Counted from the first letter of the stretch, positions 1-9,563 are shown. The stretch: 64,000 nucleotides of DNA from Streptomyces roseifaciens (GCF_001445655.1 NZ_LNBE01000004.1:1178001-1242000), one strand, 5' to 3'. Numbers and translations are program-made. Notes: generated from the letters alone by a model not told the origin.

Positions 1-839
1 GAGAACACCGGGATGATCTCGCTGATGATGCCGAAGAACGGCAGGGCGATGATGTAGACCTCGGGGTGGCCGAAGAACCAGAACAGGTGCTGCCACAGCA
101 GCGCCCCGCCGCTCGCCGAGTCGAAGACCAGGGACGCGAAGCGCCGGTCCGCCTCCAGCACCAGCAGCGCCGCCGCCAGCACGGGGAAGGCCAGCAGGAT
201 GAGGATCGAGGTGAAGAGCACGTTCCAGGTGAAGACGGGCATCCGGAACATCGTCATCCCGGGGGCGCGCATCCCGATGATGGTGGTCAGGAAGTTCACC
301 GCACCGAGGATCGTGCCGAAGCCGGAGAGCGCCAGCCCCATGATCCACATGTCGGTGCCGATGCCGGGGGAGCGGACCATGCTGCTCAGCGGGGCGTAGC
401 CGGTCCAGCCGAAGGTGGCGCCGCCCTGCGGCATCAGCAGGCTGGAGACGACGATCAGGCCGCCGAAGAGGTACAGCCAGTACGCGAACATGTTGAGCCG
501 GGGGAAGGCCACGTCCGGGGCGCCGATCTGCAGGGGCATGATCGCGTTGGCGAAGCCCGCGAAGGCGGGGGTCGCGAAGAGCAGCAGCATGATCGTGCCG
601 TGTGCCGTGAAGGCCTCGTTGAACGACTCGTTGGTCATCAGCTGCAGGCCGGGCCGGGCCAGCTCGGCCCGCATCAGCATCGCCAGCAGCCCGCCCGCCA
701 GGAAGAAGGCGAACGAGGTGATCAGATAGAGGTGGCCGATCGTCTTGTGGTCGGTCGTCGTCAGCCAGTCGATCACGATCCGGCCCGGTCGGCGCTCCCG
801 CACCGGCCCGGTGGTCGCCTGCGCGGTGTCCGTCCCCAT
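1..839 (-). CDS. ctaD: Cytochrome c oxidase subunit I (CtaD), 5' part
   Basis: This is the catalytic haem-copper subunit of the aa3 terminal oxidase, an integral membrane protein that reduces O2. Only the first 279 codons lie in the window; the gene continues past base 1. The ATG at 839 has a GGAG about 8 bases upstream. The N-terminus contains [15 protein letters not shown], the classical CtaD opening after a short cytosolic tail. The last visible residues contain [18 protein letters not shown], the conserved helix VI segment with the copper-ligand His and the cross-linked Tyr. No ctaC or ctaE is adjacent here, so it may be a second, stand-alone copy. That is inference, because the downstream side is outside the window. 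Confidence 0.96.
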   Translation of the reverse strand, partial: MGTDTAQATTGPVRERRPGRIVIDWLTTTDHKTIGHLYLITSFAFFLAGGLLAMLMRAELARPGLQLMTNESFNEAFTAHGTIMLLLFATPAFAGFANAIMPLQIGAPDVAFPRLNMFAYWLYLFGGLIVVSSLLMPQGGATFGWTGYAPLSSMVRSPGIGTDMWIMGLALSGFGTILGAVNFLTTIIGMRAPGMTMFRMPVFTWNVLFTSILILLAFPVLAAALLVLEADRRFASLVFDSASGGALLWQHLFWFFGHPEVYIIALPFFGIISEIIPVF

Positions 840-1304
840 CTGCGCTCCCTCGATGTCACCTTCGACGGGCTTTCGGGCTCACGCCATGATGCTCGCCCCG
901 GGGGCCGTCGCGCGAGGGTGCCTCCTGGGGTTCCGGGGGCGGGCGCGGCCGGTCCGGTGAATCGGAATTCTTTATTCCGGATGTTTCCGGACCGCGCTAT
1001 TCCAGTGACCGTGAACACGGATCCGCAATATCCTGTGCGCCCGTTGTGCGGTCATTTCCGGTACGTGCCCGGGTGATTTCGGCGGACCTCCCGAAAAGAT
1101 GCCGCGCATTTCCCGCCGAGGATTGGTGAAGACGTTCCGCGCGATCCCGTAATCCCCGTAGGGGTGAAGTGTTCCGCGGCAAACCACAACGGGTTCTCTG
1201 TGACAGAAGTGTGACCGCCGGAGGACGGTGGCCCCACGGCCCCGCGCTCCGGCCGCCCCGGACTCCGCTTCCGTACGGCGACGGGGCGGCCTACGGTGAC
1301 GGGC
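840..1304. other. Intergenic region between divergent ctaD and I78 gene
   Basis: No convincing gene was found in these 465 bases; the short frames are shadows. It should hold divergent promoters for ctaD and the inhibitor gene. An inverted repeat with arms CGGAAT and ATTCCG lies at 963-979, inside a locally AT-richer patch. No match to a named operator was recognised. Confidence 0.5.
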
Positions 1305-1520
1305 ATGGCACCTCTACCGAACCTCCCCGCCGACCCCGACGACGACCCCGCCGCCTACGTCGGCCTCGCGACGGCCGCCGCGGCCGAGCGGGCCCGCGCC
1401 CGCGGCTGGGCCACCGTGCGGGCCCTCGCGCCCGGCACGCTCGTCACCATGGAGTACCGGGCGGGCCGGCTGAACTTCGAGGCCGAGGACGGCGTCGTGA
1501 AGCGCTGCTGGAAGGGCTGA
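1305..1520 (+). CDS. I78-family peptidase inhibitor-like small protein
   Basis: A 71-residue protein that fits the I78 inhibitor family of small proteins acting on serine proteases. The C-terminal half carries the family signature, seen as GWATVRALAPGTLVTMEYR followed by RLNFE and a Val-rich end. There is no signal peptide, so it is probably cytosolic. A GTG three codons upstream (1296) would add MTG; I chose the ATG at 1305. The gene converges on the PAP2 gene and shares a strong terminator with it. Its target cannot be read from the sequence. The family call is confident and the role is inferred. Confidence 0.85.
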   Translation: MAPLPNLPADPDDDPAAYVGLATAAAAERARARGWATVRALAPGTLVTMEYRAGRLNFEAEDGVVKRCWKG

Positions 1521-1565
1521 CGACCCGCGGCCGGCGACCCGCGCGGCCGACGACCCGCGCATACG

Positions 1566-1618
1566 ACGACGGCGGCCCCGGAACCTCTCCGAAGAGGTGG
1601 TTCCGGGGCCGCCGTCGT
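1566..1618. terminator. Bidirectional terminator hairpin
   Basis: Perfect 20-base inverted arms (1566-1585 and 1599-1618) around a 13-base loop lie between the convergent I78 and PAP2 genes. There is no U-tract, as is common for GC-rich actinomycete terminators. It should serve both genes. Confidence 0.85.
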
Positions 1619-1636
1619 ACGCGGGGAAGCGGGCCG

Positions 1637-2647
1637 TCAGCCGCCGACCGTCCGGCCGCGGCCCGCGGCCGGGCCCAGCGGGCTGGTGCGCGGCGCCCGG
1701 TCGGGGTTCGGCGGGCGGCGGCTGCCGGTCGGCGTGACCGGCGTCCGCTCGGAGCGGGCCGTGTGCGGCCTCGCCGGCAGGTGGGGGCGCCCCTCGGGGG
1801 CCCGCACGCTCGCGGACCGGCCCCCGACGCCCACCGGCTCGCGGGCCGGCTGCTGGTCGTCGGCGGGGGAGCGCGGGGCGGCCACGGCCACCGGGGCGAC
1901 CGGGGCGGGCACGAACACGGCGCGCTCGCGCACCCGGCGCCACAGGGCCAGCAGCCACGCCTCGGCGCGGGCCATCGGCGCCTCGAACCACGGCAGGGCG
2001 AGCAGCACCAGCAGCCCGGCCGTCCAGCCGAGGGTCACGTCGCTCATCCAGTGCGTACCGAGGTAGACCGTGGTCATGCCGACGCCCAGTGCGAGGAGCG
2101 CGGCGATCACCGAGGCCACCCGGCGGGTGCGCGGGGTGGTGGCCAGATAGGCCAGGACGCCCCAGGTCACCACGGCGTTGGCGGTGTGCCCGGAGGGGAA
2201 TATGTCGCCGCCCGCGAACATCTCGTTCGAGCCGATCGAGGTGGCGTAGTGCGGACCGAGCCGGCCCATGCCGATCTTCGCGGCGCCCACGGTGGCGTTG
2301 AGCAGCAGCAGCGACGTGCCGAGGACCAGCAGCGGCCGCAGCGTCCCCAGCCTGTAGGTGCGCCAGCCCAGCCAGGCCGCGACCGCGACGGCGGTCGGGC
2401 CGCGCTGGCCCAGGACCACGAAGTAGTCGAGGAAGGTGTGGATCTCCGGCCACTGCTTGTACGGCCGGAAGAGCATGACCTGCCAGTCGAACCGCACCGG
2501 CCAGGACGTGGTGAGCACGCCGACCACGATGGCCAGGTAGACCACGGAGGTCGCCACGAAGATCCCGAGGCGGGTCCGGGTCATCCGCGGCCGCACGGGC
2601 TCGGTCGGGCGCTCCTCCGCTTGGACGAGCTCGTCGTTGGTACGCAC
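1637..2647 (-). CDS. PAP2-superfamily membrane phosphatase
   Basis: A 336-residue integral membrane protein of the type-2 phosphatidic acid phosphatase superfamily, which dephosphorylates lipid phosphates such as PA or undecaprenyl pyrophosphate. Several hydrophobic helices span residues about 28 to 240. The three-part active site is visible: KIGMGRLGP near residue 125, PSGHT near 152, and YLGTHWMSD near 196. About 100 C-terminal residues are Pro/Arg/Ala-rich and probably disordered and cytosolic. The start is the GTG at 2647, which lies inside a palindrome (2645-2669) that could be an operator. The substrate is unknown. Confidence 0.88.
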   Translation of the reverse strand: MRTNDELVQAEERPTEPVRPRMTRTRLGIFVATSVVYLAIVVGVLTTSWPVRFDWQVMLFRPYKQWPEIHTFLDYFVVLGQRGPTAVAVAAWLGWRTYRLGTLRPLLVLGTSLLLLNATVGAAKIGMGRLGPHYATSIGSNEMFAGGDIFPSGHTANAVVTWGVLAYLATTPRTRRVASVIAALLALGVGMTTVYLGTHWMSDVTLGWTAGLLVLLALPWFEAPMARAEAWLLALWRRVRERAVFVPAPVAPVAVAAPRSPADDQQPAREPVGVGGRSASVRAPEGRPHLPARPHTARSERTPVTPTGSRRPPNPDRAPRTSPLGPAAGRGRTVGG

Positions 2648-2669
2648 TCAATCGACGTTACATTGAGTG
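2645..2669. promoter_or_regulatory. Palindrome overlapping the PAP2 start codon
   Basis: Eight-base arms CACTCAAT and ATTGAGTG are separated by nine bases and cover the GTG start of the PAP2 gene. The spacing and AT-rich arms suit a dimeric repressor site, but no known consensus was recognised. Confidence 0.4.
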
Positions 2670-2920
2670 ACAGGAAGCTTCGGCCGATCGGGCCTGTTTG
2701 TGATGACGATGTGATGTGGAATGCGTCTCAAGCATGACGTGCGCCACATTGGATTCCCCGGGGCAACTCCCGTCCGGGAAATTCCCGGGCCGCCCCGACC
2801 GCCCTCCCGGGCCCTATTCCTTCTCTTTGCGGCCCGTTGTTTATCGGGGATTGGCCGGGCCGTTCCACTACGTTTTCCGGTGGCTCCGGGAGGGAGCCGG
2901 GCGGCCGTCCCGGAAAACGA

Positions 2921-4114
2921 TCACGGGGGGCCGGAGCCGTGCAGCCAGAACGCCCCGTACACCGCGGACACCAGCACCACCACGCCCACCGTCGCCACCG
3001 CCCGTACCGTCCGTGTCCGCGCGAGGGCCACCGCGAGCGGCAGCAGCAGCGGGAAGGCCGGCATCATCAGGCGCGGCTTCGAGCCGAAGTACCCCTTCGC
3101 CGTCAGCGCCAGCAGCAGCACCGCGCCCGCGTAGCCCAGCAGCGGCAGCGGCTGGCGCTGCCGCACGCACGCCGCGTACAGCCACAGCACCAGGCCCACG
3201 CCCACCAGCAGGCCGAGCCCCGCGGCGAACGCGGAGCCGAAGAGCCGCCCGGCGACGAACGAACCGAAGGCCAGCCCTCCGTCGAAGCCGTTGCCCCAGC
3301 CGCCTTGGACGTCCAGATAGCCCGTGAAGCTGCCGGTCCGCACGCCGACCCAGGCGAAGTACGCGAGCCAGCCCAGCGGTGCGAGCACCGCGCCCAGCAG
3401 CATCCGGGGCAGCTCACGCCGCTCCCGCAGCTCCTGCCGTTCCCCGCGCCGCAGCGCGACCAGCACCCCTAGCCACACGGCCAGGACCACCGCCGCCCCC
3501 ACCGGGCGCGTCAGCCCGGCGAGCGCCGCGAAGGAGCCCGCCCACACCCAGCGCCGGGTGAGCACCGCGTACAGGCTCCACGCCGCCAGCGCCGTGAACA
3601 GCGACTCCGAGTAGGCCATCGACTGCACGATCCCGACCGGCAGCGCCGCCCACAGTGCGACGAGCGCCACCCCCGCCCGCCGGCCGTACAGCCGCTCCCC
3701 GATCAGGAAGACGGCCCAGGCCGCGAGCAGTGAGGACAGCGCGCTGACCACCAGGCCCGCATCCGCCGCCGACAGCGGGAAGACCGCCGACAGGCCCCGT
3801 TCCAGCCAGGGCAGCAGCGGGAAGAACGCCAAATCCGAGTGGATCTTCCCGCCCGGCAGGTGAAGTGTGTAGCCGTAGCCGTCCTCGGCGATGCGCGAGT
3901 ACCAGAGGGAGTCCCAGCGCGCCGAGAGCAGCTGGTGCGGGCTCTTGCCCGCGAAGTGCCCCCACACGGCGAGCACCGCGATCCCCAGTGCCCGCACCGC
4001 CGCGTAAACCAGCAGGGCGGGCAGTGCACGGCGCAGCGCGCCACGCACCCGGCGGGCGGCGGGCGGCCGGTCCGCCCCGGCGCCCGTACCGGCGGGAGAA
4101 AAAAGATCAGTCAC
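2921..4114 (-). CDS. PIG-V-like (GT76-type) mannosyltransferase, membrane protein
   Basis: A polytopic membrane protein of 397 residues resembling bacterial members of the PIG-V mannosyltransferase family, which use a lipid-linked sugar donor on the outer face of the membrane. Typical family segments are SARWDSLWYSRIAEDGY near residue 64, FFPLLPWLER near 97 and YSESLFTALAAWSLY near 168. A conserved NGFDGG/GSF region and about ten hydrophobic helices follow. The start is a GTG at 4114. The PAP2 gene lies 273 bases downstream on the same strand. The natural acceptor is unknown. Confidence 0.8.
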   Translation of the reverse strand: MTDLFSPAGTGAGADRPPAARRVRGALRRALPALLVYAAVRALGIAVLAVWGHFAGKSPHQLLSARWDSLWYSRIAEDGYGYTLHLPGGKIHSDLAFFPLLPWLERGLSAVFPLSAADAGLVVSALSSLLAAWAVFLIGERLYGRRAGVALVALWAALPVGIVQSMAYSESLFTALAAWSLYAVLTRRWVWAGSFAALAGLTRPVGAAVVLAVWLGVLVALRRGERQELRERRELPRMLLGAVLAPLGWLAYFAWVGVRTGSFTGYLDVQGGWGNGFDGGLAFGSFVAGRLFGSAFAAGLGLLVGVGLVLWLYAACVRQRQPLPLLGYAGAVLLLALTAKGYFGSKPRLMMPAFPLLLPLAVALARTRTVRAVATVGVVVLVSAVYGAFWLHGSGPP

Positions 4115-4315
4115 CGATCAATTGTCCAGCATGCGCGGAGCGCCTCCACGATCGGCCCGGACGGTGACGGAGCACACGGATCCGTGCCCGGGACTCGCGT
4201 ACTCTGTCGAGTCACTCGCCCACGACGATTCCCCCGGCCACCCACCGGGCGGCAACCCCGGCCCACGTCCCCAGGGCCGGCGGGCGGACGGCGAGCGCAC
4301 GATACGGAGGTGTGA

Positions 4316-6042
4316 ATGTCCGGGACGACCACGGCCGGCCCGCCGAGGGCCGACGGCGTCCCCCGGCAGCGGTACCGGCGCGGACAGCGGCAGCGGCCGC
4401 CGTACGGGCCGGGCGCCGGCGCCGGGGCGAACCGCTGGACCGTCCTCGTCGTCCTGTGCGTCAGCCTGCTCCTCGTCGCCGTCGACGCGACCGTCCTGCA
4501 CGTCGCCGTGCCGGCCGTCACCGAGGACCTGCGGCCCGGGGCGATCCAGCTGCTGTGGATCGTCGACGTCTACCCGCTGGTCTGCGCCTCGCTGCTGATC
4601 CTCTTCGGCACCCTCGGCGACCGCGTCGGCCGCCGCCGGGTGCTGCTGCTGGGCTACGGGCTCTTCGGCGCGGCCTCCGCGCTCGCGGCGTTCGCCCCCA
4701 CGCCCGAGGTGCTCGTCGGGGCCCGCGCGCTGCTCGGCGCGGGCGGCGCGATGATCATGCCGGCGACGCTGTCGATCCTCCGCCAGGTCTTCCCCGACCG
4801 GCGCGAGCGGGCCCTCGCCGTCGGCGTGTGGAGCGCGGTCGCCGCCGTGGGCGCCGCGGTCGGGCCGCTGCTCGGCGGCTTCCTCCTCGAACACTTCTGG
4901 TGGGGATCGGTCTTCCTCATCAACATCCCGCTGATGGCCGCCGCACTCCCGGTCGGGCGCTGGCTGCTGCCCGAGTCGACCGGGCCCCGCGACGGGCCCT
5001 GGGACGTGACCGGCGCGCTCATGGCCGCGTTCGGGCTGTTCGGGCTCGTCCTCGGCGTGAAGCGGGCCGGGGCCGGCGACGCGCTCAGCCTCGGCACGAT
5101 CGTGCCGGGGGCCGTCGGCGCGGCCCTGCTGATCCTCTTCGTCCGCCGGCAGCGCCGGCGCACCCACCCGCTCGTCGACCTCCGGCTGTTCGCCCGGCCC
5201 GCCTTCGGCACCTCCGTCGGGTGCATCGTGCTGGCCATGCTCGCGCTCGTCGGGCTGGAGCTCATAGCCGCCCAGTACCTGCAGCTCGTCCTCGGGCTCA
5301 CCCCACTGGAGACCGGCCTGCGGCTGCTGCCGCTCACGCTCGCCGCGATGGCCGCCGGGCTCGTCGGCTCCCGGCTGCTGCAGCGGCTCGGCCCGCGCAC
5401 GATGGTCGCCCTCGGCTTCGTCCTGACCGCCTCGGCCGTCGCCTCGCTGACCGCGATGGGGCTGCACGACCGGCCCGGGGTCCTCGTGGCCTGCTTCGTC
5501 CTGCTCGGCTTCGGCCTCGAGACCACGCTCTTCGGCGCGTACGAGTCGATGCTCAGCGAGGCGTCCGCGGAGTCCGCGGGCGGTGCCGCGGCGATCGGCG
5601 AGACCTCGTACCAGCTCGGCGCCGGCATCGGCATCGCCCTGCTGGGCAGCGTCATGAACGCCGCGTACGCGCCCGGCGTCGACTCCGTTCCCGGCGTGCC
5701 CAGCGCGGCGGGCGCCTCCCGGCTGGGGGGACCGGCCGGGAGGCGACGTCGTACGCCTCGCCGAGGGGGGGGGGCCCCCCGGGGAGCCACTCCCTCGGCG
5801 AGGCGTACGACGTCGCCTCCCGGCTGGGGGGACCGGCCGGGGAGGCGCTGCGGGTCGCGGCGCGGGACGCATTCGTGCACGGGCTGCACGTGACGCTGGC
5901 GCTGAGCGCGGCGTTGCTGCTGGCGGGGGCGGTCGCCGCGCTGCGGCTGCCGCGGGTGATGGACTGCGGGGCGGTGGCGTCTCCGGCGCCGGTGCCGGCC
6001 CCGGCTCCGGCCGAGGAGAGCCCGGCACCGCCGGTCACGTAG
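4316..6042 (+). pseudogene. DHA2-type MFS drug transporter, frame-shifted by a palindromic insertion
   Basis: A 14-TM major facilitator of the drug:H+ antiporter-2 type. Codons from the ATG at 4316 run in one frame through the MFS motif GDRVGRRRVLLLG and all helices up to about 5715. The C-terminal part (SHSLGEAYDVASRLGG, then a final helix and an Ala/Pro tail) is in a different frame, open to the stop at 6042. Between them, 27-base direct repeats (5714-5740, 5815-5841) flank a 33-base inverted repeat. Removing the 101-base unit between the direct repeats rejoins the frames exactly. If the insertion is real, the product is a truncated 525-residue protein with an aberrant tail. Otherwise this is an assembly error in a GC-rich hairpin. 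Confidence 0.8.
5714..5841. repeat. 33-bp inverted repeat nested in 27-bp direct repeats, inside the MFS gene
   Basis: The perfect inverted arms are 5735-5767 and 5792-5824, with a 24-base G/C-homopolymer spacer. Direct repeats at 5714-5740 and 5815-5841 have a period of 101 bases. The pattern fits a template-switch or fold-back duplication of the downstream copy. Confidence 0.92.
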
Positions 6043-6171
6043 CGATCGGCGGTGCGGTGCGGCGGTGCCGAACCGGCGCCCGGATCCTCTGGACTCGGCC
6101 GGTTACCCGGCCGTAGCGTGCTGGCGAAGCGAAAGACGATCACATTCGCCCGCACCCCGCCGGAGGCAGCC

Positions 6172-7338
6172 GTGTTCGACCCGCATGATCCCCTCGGGAT
6201 CGAGGACCTGCTCAGCCCCGAGGACATCGCCGTCCGGGACACCGTCCGCCGCTGGGCCGCCGACCGTGTCCTGCCGCACATCGCCCAGTGGTACGAGGCC
6301 GGTGAACTCCCCGGCGTCCGCGAGCTCGCCCGCGAGCTCGGCGCGATCGGCGCGCTGGGCATGCAGCTCAGCGGCTACGGCTGCGCGGGCGCGAGCGCCG
6401 TCCAGTACGGCCTGGCCTGCCTGGAGCTGGAGGCCGCCGACTCCGGCATCCGCTCCCTGGTCTCCGTCCAGGGCTCCCTCGCGATGTACGCGATCCACCG
6501 CTTCGGCTCCGAGGAGCAGAAGCAGCAGTGGCTGCCGGCGATGGCGGCGGGGGAGACCATCGGCTGCTTCGGCCTGACGGAGCCCGACCACGGCTCGGAC
6601 CCGGCCGGCATGCGCACCTACGCCAAGCGCGACGGCACCGACTGGGTGCTGACGGGCCGCAAGATGTGGATCACCAACGGCTCGGTCGCCGGGGTCGCCG
6701 TGGTCTGGGCCCGGACCGACGACGGCATCAGGGGCTTCGTCGTGCCCACCGACAGCCCCGGCCTGTCCGCGCCGGAGATCCGGCACAAGTGGTCGCTGCG
6801 CGCCTCCGTCACCAGCGAGCTGGTCCTCGACGAGGTGCGGCTGCCCGCGGACGCGGTGCTGCCGGAGGCCACCGGGCTGCGCGGCCCGCTCGGCTGCCTG
6901 AGTCACGCGCGGTACGGCATCGTCTGGGGCTCGATGGGCGCAGCGCGTACGAGCTTCGAGACCGCGCTCGACTACGCGCGCACGCGCGAGCAGTTCGGCA
7001 AGCCCATCGGCGGCTTCCAGCTCACCCAGGCCAAGCTCGCCGACATGGCGGTGGAGCTGCACAAGGGGATCCTGCTGGCGCACCACCTCGGGCGGCGGAT
7101 GGACGCGGGGAGCCTGCGACCGGAACAGGTGAGCTTCGGCAAGCTCAACAACGTGCGGGAGGCGATCGAGATCTGCCGGACGGCGCGGACGATCCTCGGT
7201 GCGAACGGGATCTCCCTGGAGTACCCGGTGATGCGGCACGCCACGAACCTGGAGTCCGTGCTGACGTACGAGGGCACGGTGGAGATGCACCAGCTGGTGC
7301 TGGGCAAGGCGCTCACCGGTCTCGACGCGTTCCGGTAA
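6172..7338 (+). CDS. Acyl-CoA dehydrogenase, glutaryl-CoA dehydrogenase-like
   Basis: A 388-residue FAD enzyme that oxidises an acyl-CoA to the enoyl-CoA. It most resembles the glutaryl-CoA dehydrogenase branch. Visible features are the N-terminal all-alpha domain, the FAD-binding stretch CFGLTEPDHGSDP, KMWITNGS, the C-terminal ARTREQFGKPIGGFQLTQ, and YEGTVEMHQLVLG with the catalytic Glu near residue 367. The frame is open further upstream, but GTG 6172 has GGAGG six bases before it and opens with the family-like VFDPHDPLGIEDLL, so I chose it. It stands alone between the broken transporter and sepF-like gene, so pathway assignment (lysine/tryptophan degradation) is inferred only from the family. 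Confidence 0.92.
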   Translation: MFDPHDPLGIEDLLSPEDIAVRDTVRRWAADRVLPHIAQWYEAGELPGVRELARELGAIGALGMQLSGYGCAGASAVQYGLACLELEAADSGIRSLVSVQGSLAMYAIHRFGSEEQKQQWLPAMAAGETIGCFGLTEPDHGSDPAGMRTYAKRDGTDWVLTGRKMWITNGSVAGVAVVWARTDDGIRGFVVPTDSPGLSAPEIRHKWSLRASVTSELVLDEVRLPADAVLPEATGLRGPLGCLSHARYGIVWGSMGAARTSFETALDYARTREQFGKPIGGFQLTQAKLADMAVELHKGILLAHHLGRRMDAGSLRPEQVSFGKLNNVREAIEICRTARTILGANGISLEYPVMRHATNLESVLTYEGTVEMHQLVLGKALTGLDAFR

Positions 7339-7423
7339 GCCCTCGCCCTTCGCGGCTTCGCCCCCTTGCGGCTCCACCCCCTCGCAGCTCCGCCGCGGAA
7401 CTCGGCTCTGGTTGCCGCTCGGC

Positions 7424-7861
7424 TCAGCTCTGGTTGAAGAAGCCGCCGTTCGCCCGTCCCCTCGGCTCCCCGCTGACCACCATGTAGTCGGCGGGGGTCA
7501 GCAGGAACACGCGGTTGGCCACGCGCTCGATGGAGCCGCGCAGTCCGAACGTCAGCCCGGCGGCGAAGTCCACGACGCGCTTGGCGTCGTTGGGCTCCAT
7601 GCCGGTGAGGTTGACGATCACCGGGACGCCGTCGCGGAAGAGCTCGCCGATGCCCCGGGCGTCGCGGAAGCCGTCCGGGGTGACGGTGGCGATGCGCGTG
7701 CCCTGTTCCTGCGCGGCCTCGTCCGCCACCCGCACCTTGGGGTTGGTGACCCAGGCGTCACCGGGCTCGGGTCCCTCGGCGTACTCGTCGTCGTAGTAGC
7801 GCTCGTCATCGCTGTCGTCGACGAGGCCGAGCCAGGCACTCGCCTTGCGCACCGATCCCAT
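7424..7861 (-). CDS. SepF-like cell division protein
   Basis: A 145-residue member of the SepF/DUF552 family. These are cytosolic proteins that bind FtsZ and shape the Z ring. The N-terminus lacks a strong amphipathic membrane helix but keeps the start [13 protein letters not shown], followed by an acidic Asp/Glu/Tyr linker (residues 15-33). The conserved SepF core includes [47 protein letters not shown] in part, and [11 protein letters not shown]. It is shorter than canonical SepF and sits beside a DUF5685 gene rather than in the ftsZ cluster. It therefore fits the extra SepF-like proteins (Sfl type) of streptomycetes that modulate sporulation septation. Confidence 0.9.
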   Translation of the reverse strand: MGSVRKASAWLGLVDDSDDERYYDDEYAEGPEPGDAWVTNPKVRVADEAAQEQGTRIATVTPDGFRDARGIGELFRDGVPVIVNLTGMEPNDAKRVVDFAAGLTFGLRGSIERVANRVFLLTPADYMVVSGEPRGRANGGFFNQS

Positions 7862-8147
7862 GGACGCCTCCTCTCACACGCGGGGTGTTCCGTCCGCTTC
7901 TCTATCGTCGTCCATGATGCGGATGGTGTGCCAAGTGGATAGCCGCCGGACGAGCATTTCGTGACGCATCTGGTGCAAACCGGTTGGCGGTGCGTCAGAA
8001 ACCCCGCAGGCCCCTTCTTGCGCCCTGGACCTGGGCATATGCGGCTACGGCGGGCGATTGGGGGGCGCGGGGCGGGCCCCGGTCGGGTCGGGTGGTCAGG
8101 TGATTAGGATGCCCGGGTCCATTCACACCACACACGGGGGCTGGGTT

Positions 8148-9422
8148 TTGTTCGGGATCATAAGGCCATGCCGGCACCGGTTGTCAGAGGCCATGCGCAC
8201 GGAATGGATGGCGCATCTGTGCGGACTGTGCCTCGCGCTGCGCGGCGACCACGGACAGTTCGCGCGCGCGGCCACCAACTACGACGGTCTGGTCATATCG
8301 GTCCTGGTGGAAGCCCAGTCGCCGGCGGACGAGGGCGCCAACTCCTGGCGCCGCACGGCCGGACCGTGCCCGCTGCGCGGCATGCGCACCGCTTCCGTGG
8401 CCAAGGGTGAGGGGGCGCGTCTCGCCGCCTCGGTCTCGCTGGTGCTGGCGTCGGCGAAGATGCGCGACCATGTCGCCGACGGCGACGGCGTGTTGGCGCG
8501 CCGCCCGGTCGCCGCGGCGGCGCGCCGCGTGGCCGCGAAGTGGGACCGGGCCGGTGCCCGTACGGGAGCGGACCTCGGTTTCGACACCGCCGTCCTGGTC
8601 GACGCGGTCGAACGGCAGGCCGGCATCGAGGCGCTGGCCGGTGCGGGGACGTCGCTGCTGACGGTGACGGAGCCCACCGAGACGGCCACCGCCGCGGCCT
8701 TCGGCTACACCGCCGTGCTCGCCGGGCGGCCGGGCAACAAGGAGCCCCTGGAGGAGGCGGGCAGGCTCTTCGGGCGGCTCGCGCACCTGCTGGACGCCGT
8801 GGAGGACATGGCGGAGGACGCGGAGACCGGGGCGTGGAACCCGATCGCCGCGACCGCTACCGACCTCGCCGAGGTGCGCAGGCTGTGCGACGACGCGGTG
8901 CACGGCGTCCGTCTGGCGCTGCGCGAGGTCGACTTCGCGAGCAGGAGCCAGAGCCGGCTCGCACACGTCCTGCTCGCGCACGAGCTGGAGCGCGCCGTCG
9001 ACCGGGCGTTCGGCACGGCGGGCTGCGGGCACGCCGGACACGCCGGACACGCCGGACCGGCCGGACACGCCGGATCCGCTGTCCTCCAGGACGGCGCGCC
9101 GCAGGGCGCGTTCGGACCGCCGCCGGTCATGCCGCCCGGCCAGATGCCGCCGGGCCAGATGCCGCCCGGCGCGCCGCCCGAGCCGCCGCGGCGGGGGCGG
9201 CAGCGCGGGCTGATAGCCGGCTGTGCGGTGTGGGCCACGCTTTTCTGCACGTGTCAGGTCTGCTGCCGCGACCCGTACTTCGACCCGTGGGACGGCCAGC
9301 AGCGTGAGGGCTGGTGCCACAAGTGCGACTGTGGCGACTGCGATTGCAGCGGCTGCGGCGATTGCTGCAACTGCTGTGACTGCTGCGGTGACTGCGACTG
9401 TGGTTGTGACTGCGGTTGTTGA
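8148..9422 (+). CDS. DUF5685 family protein with Cys-rich C-terminal tail
   Basis: About 424 residues. The TTG at 8148 gives the family-like opening FGIIRPCRHRL, followed by HLCGLCLALRGDHG, an N-terminal CxxC-type cluster suggesting metal or cofactor binding. The central part is helical with Ala-rich segments. Residues about 295 to 365 hold His-Ala-Gly repeats and Pro-Gly-Gln-Met repeats. The last 35 residues contain 17 cysteines in CD/CG/CC alternation, preceded by CTCQVCC. No function is established to my knowledge. The tail looks like a metallothionein-like or iron/copper-loading region, which is inference. It is transcribed divergently from the sepF-like gene across 286 bases. Confidence 0.85.
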   Translation: MFGIIRPCRHRLSEAMRTEWMAHLCGLCLALRGDHGQFARAATNYDGLVISVLVEAQSPADEGANSWRRTAGPCPLRGMRTASVAKGEGARLAASVSLVLASAKMRDHVADGDGVLARRPVAAAARRVAAKWDRAGARTGADLGFDTAVLVDAVERQAGIEALAGAGTSLLTVTEPTETATAAAFGYTAVLAGRPGNKEPLEEAGRLFGRLAHLLDAVEDMAEDAETGAWNPIAATATDLAEVRRLCDDAVHGVRLALREVDFASRSQSRLAHVLLAHELERAVDRAFGTAGCGHAGHAGHAGPAGHAGSAVLQDGAPQGAFGPPPVMPPGQMPPGQMPPGAPPEPPRRGRQRGLIAGCAVWATLFCTCQVCCRDPYFDPWDGQQREGWCHKCDCGDCDCSGCGDCCNCCDCCGDCDCGCDCGC

Positions 9423-9563
9423 GAACGAGGGTAAGCCTCGTGGTCGAGCGCGATGCGAGGGGAGGGTGCGGCGCAATGCCGCGGATGTGAAGGTCTGAAG
9501 CGTGAAGGCCTGAAACGTGAAGGCGTGAAGGCGTGAAGGCGTAGGGCTCCGCGGGAAGCGCGG

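Noticed and set aside
4118..6028. Long minus-strand frames opposite the MFS gene
   Set aside because: They are shadows of the transporter. They also read through the palindrome, which is open in several frames.
9487..9543. Possible CRISPR-like array from the GTGAAGG repeats
   Set aside because: Units are short, degenerate and contiguous with no regular spacers, and there are no cas genes.
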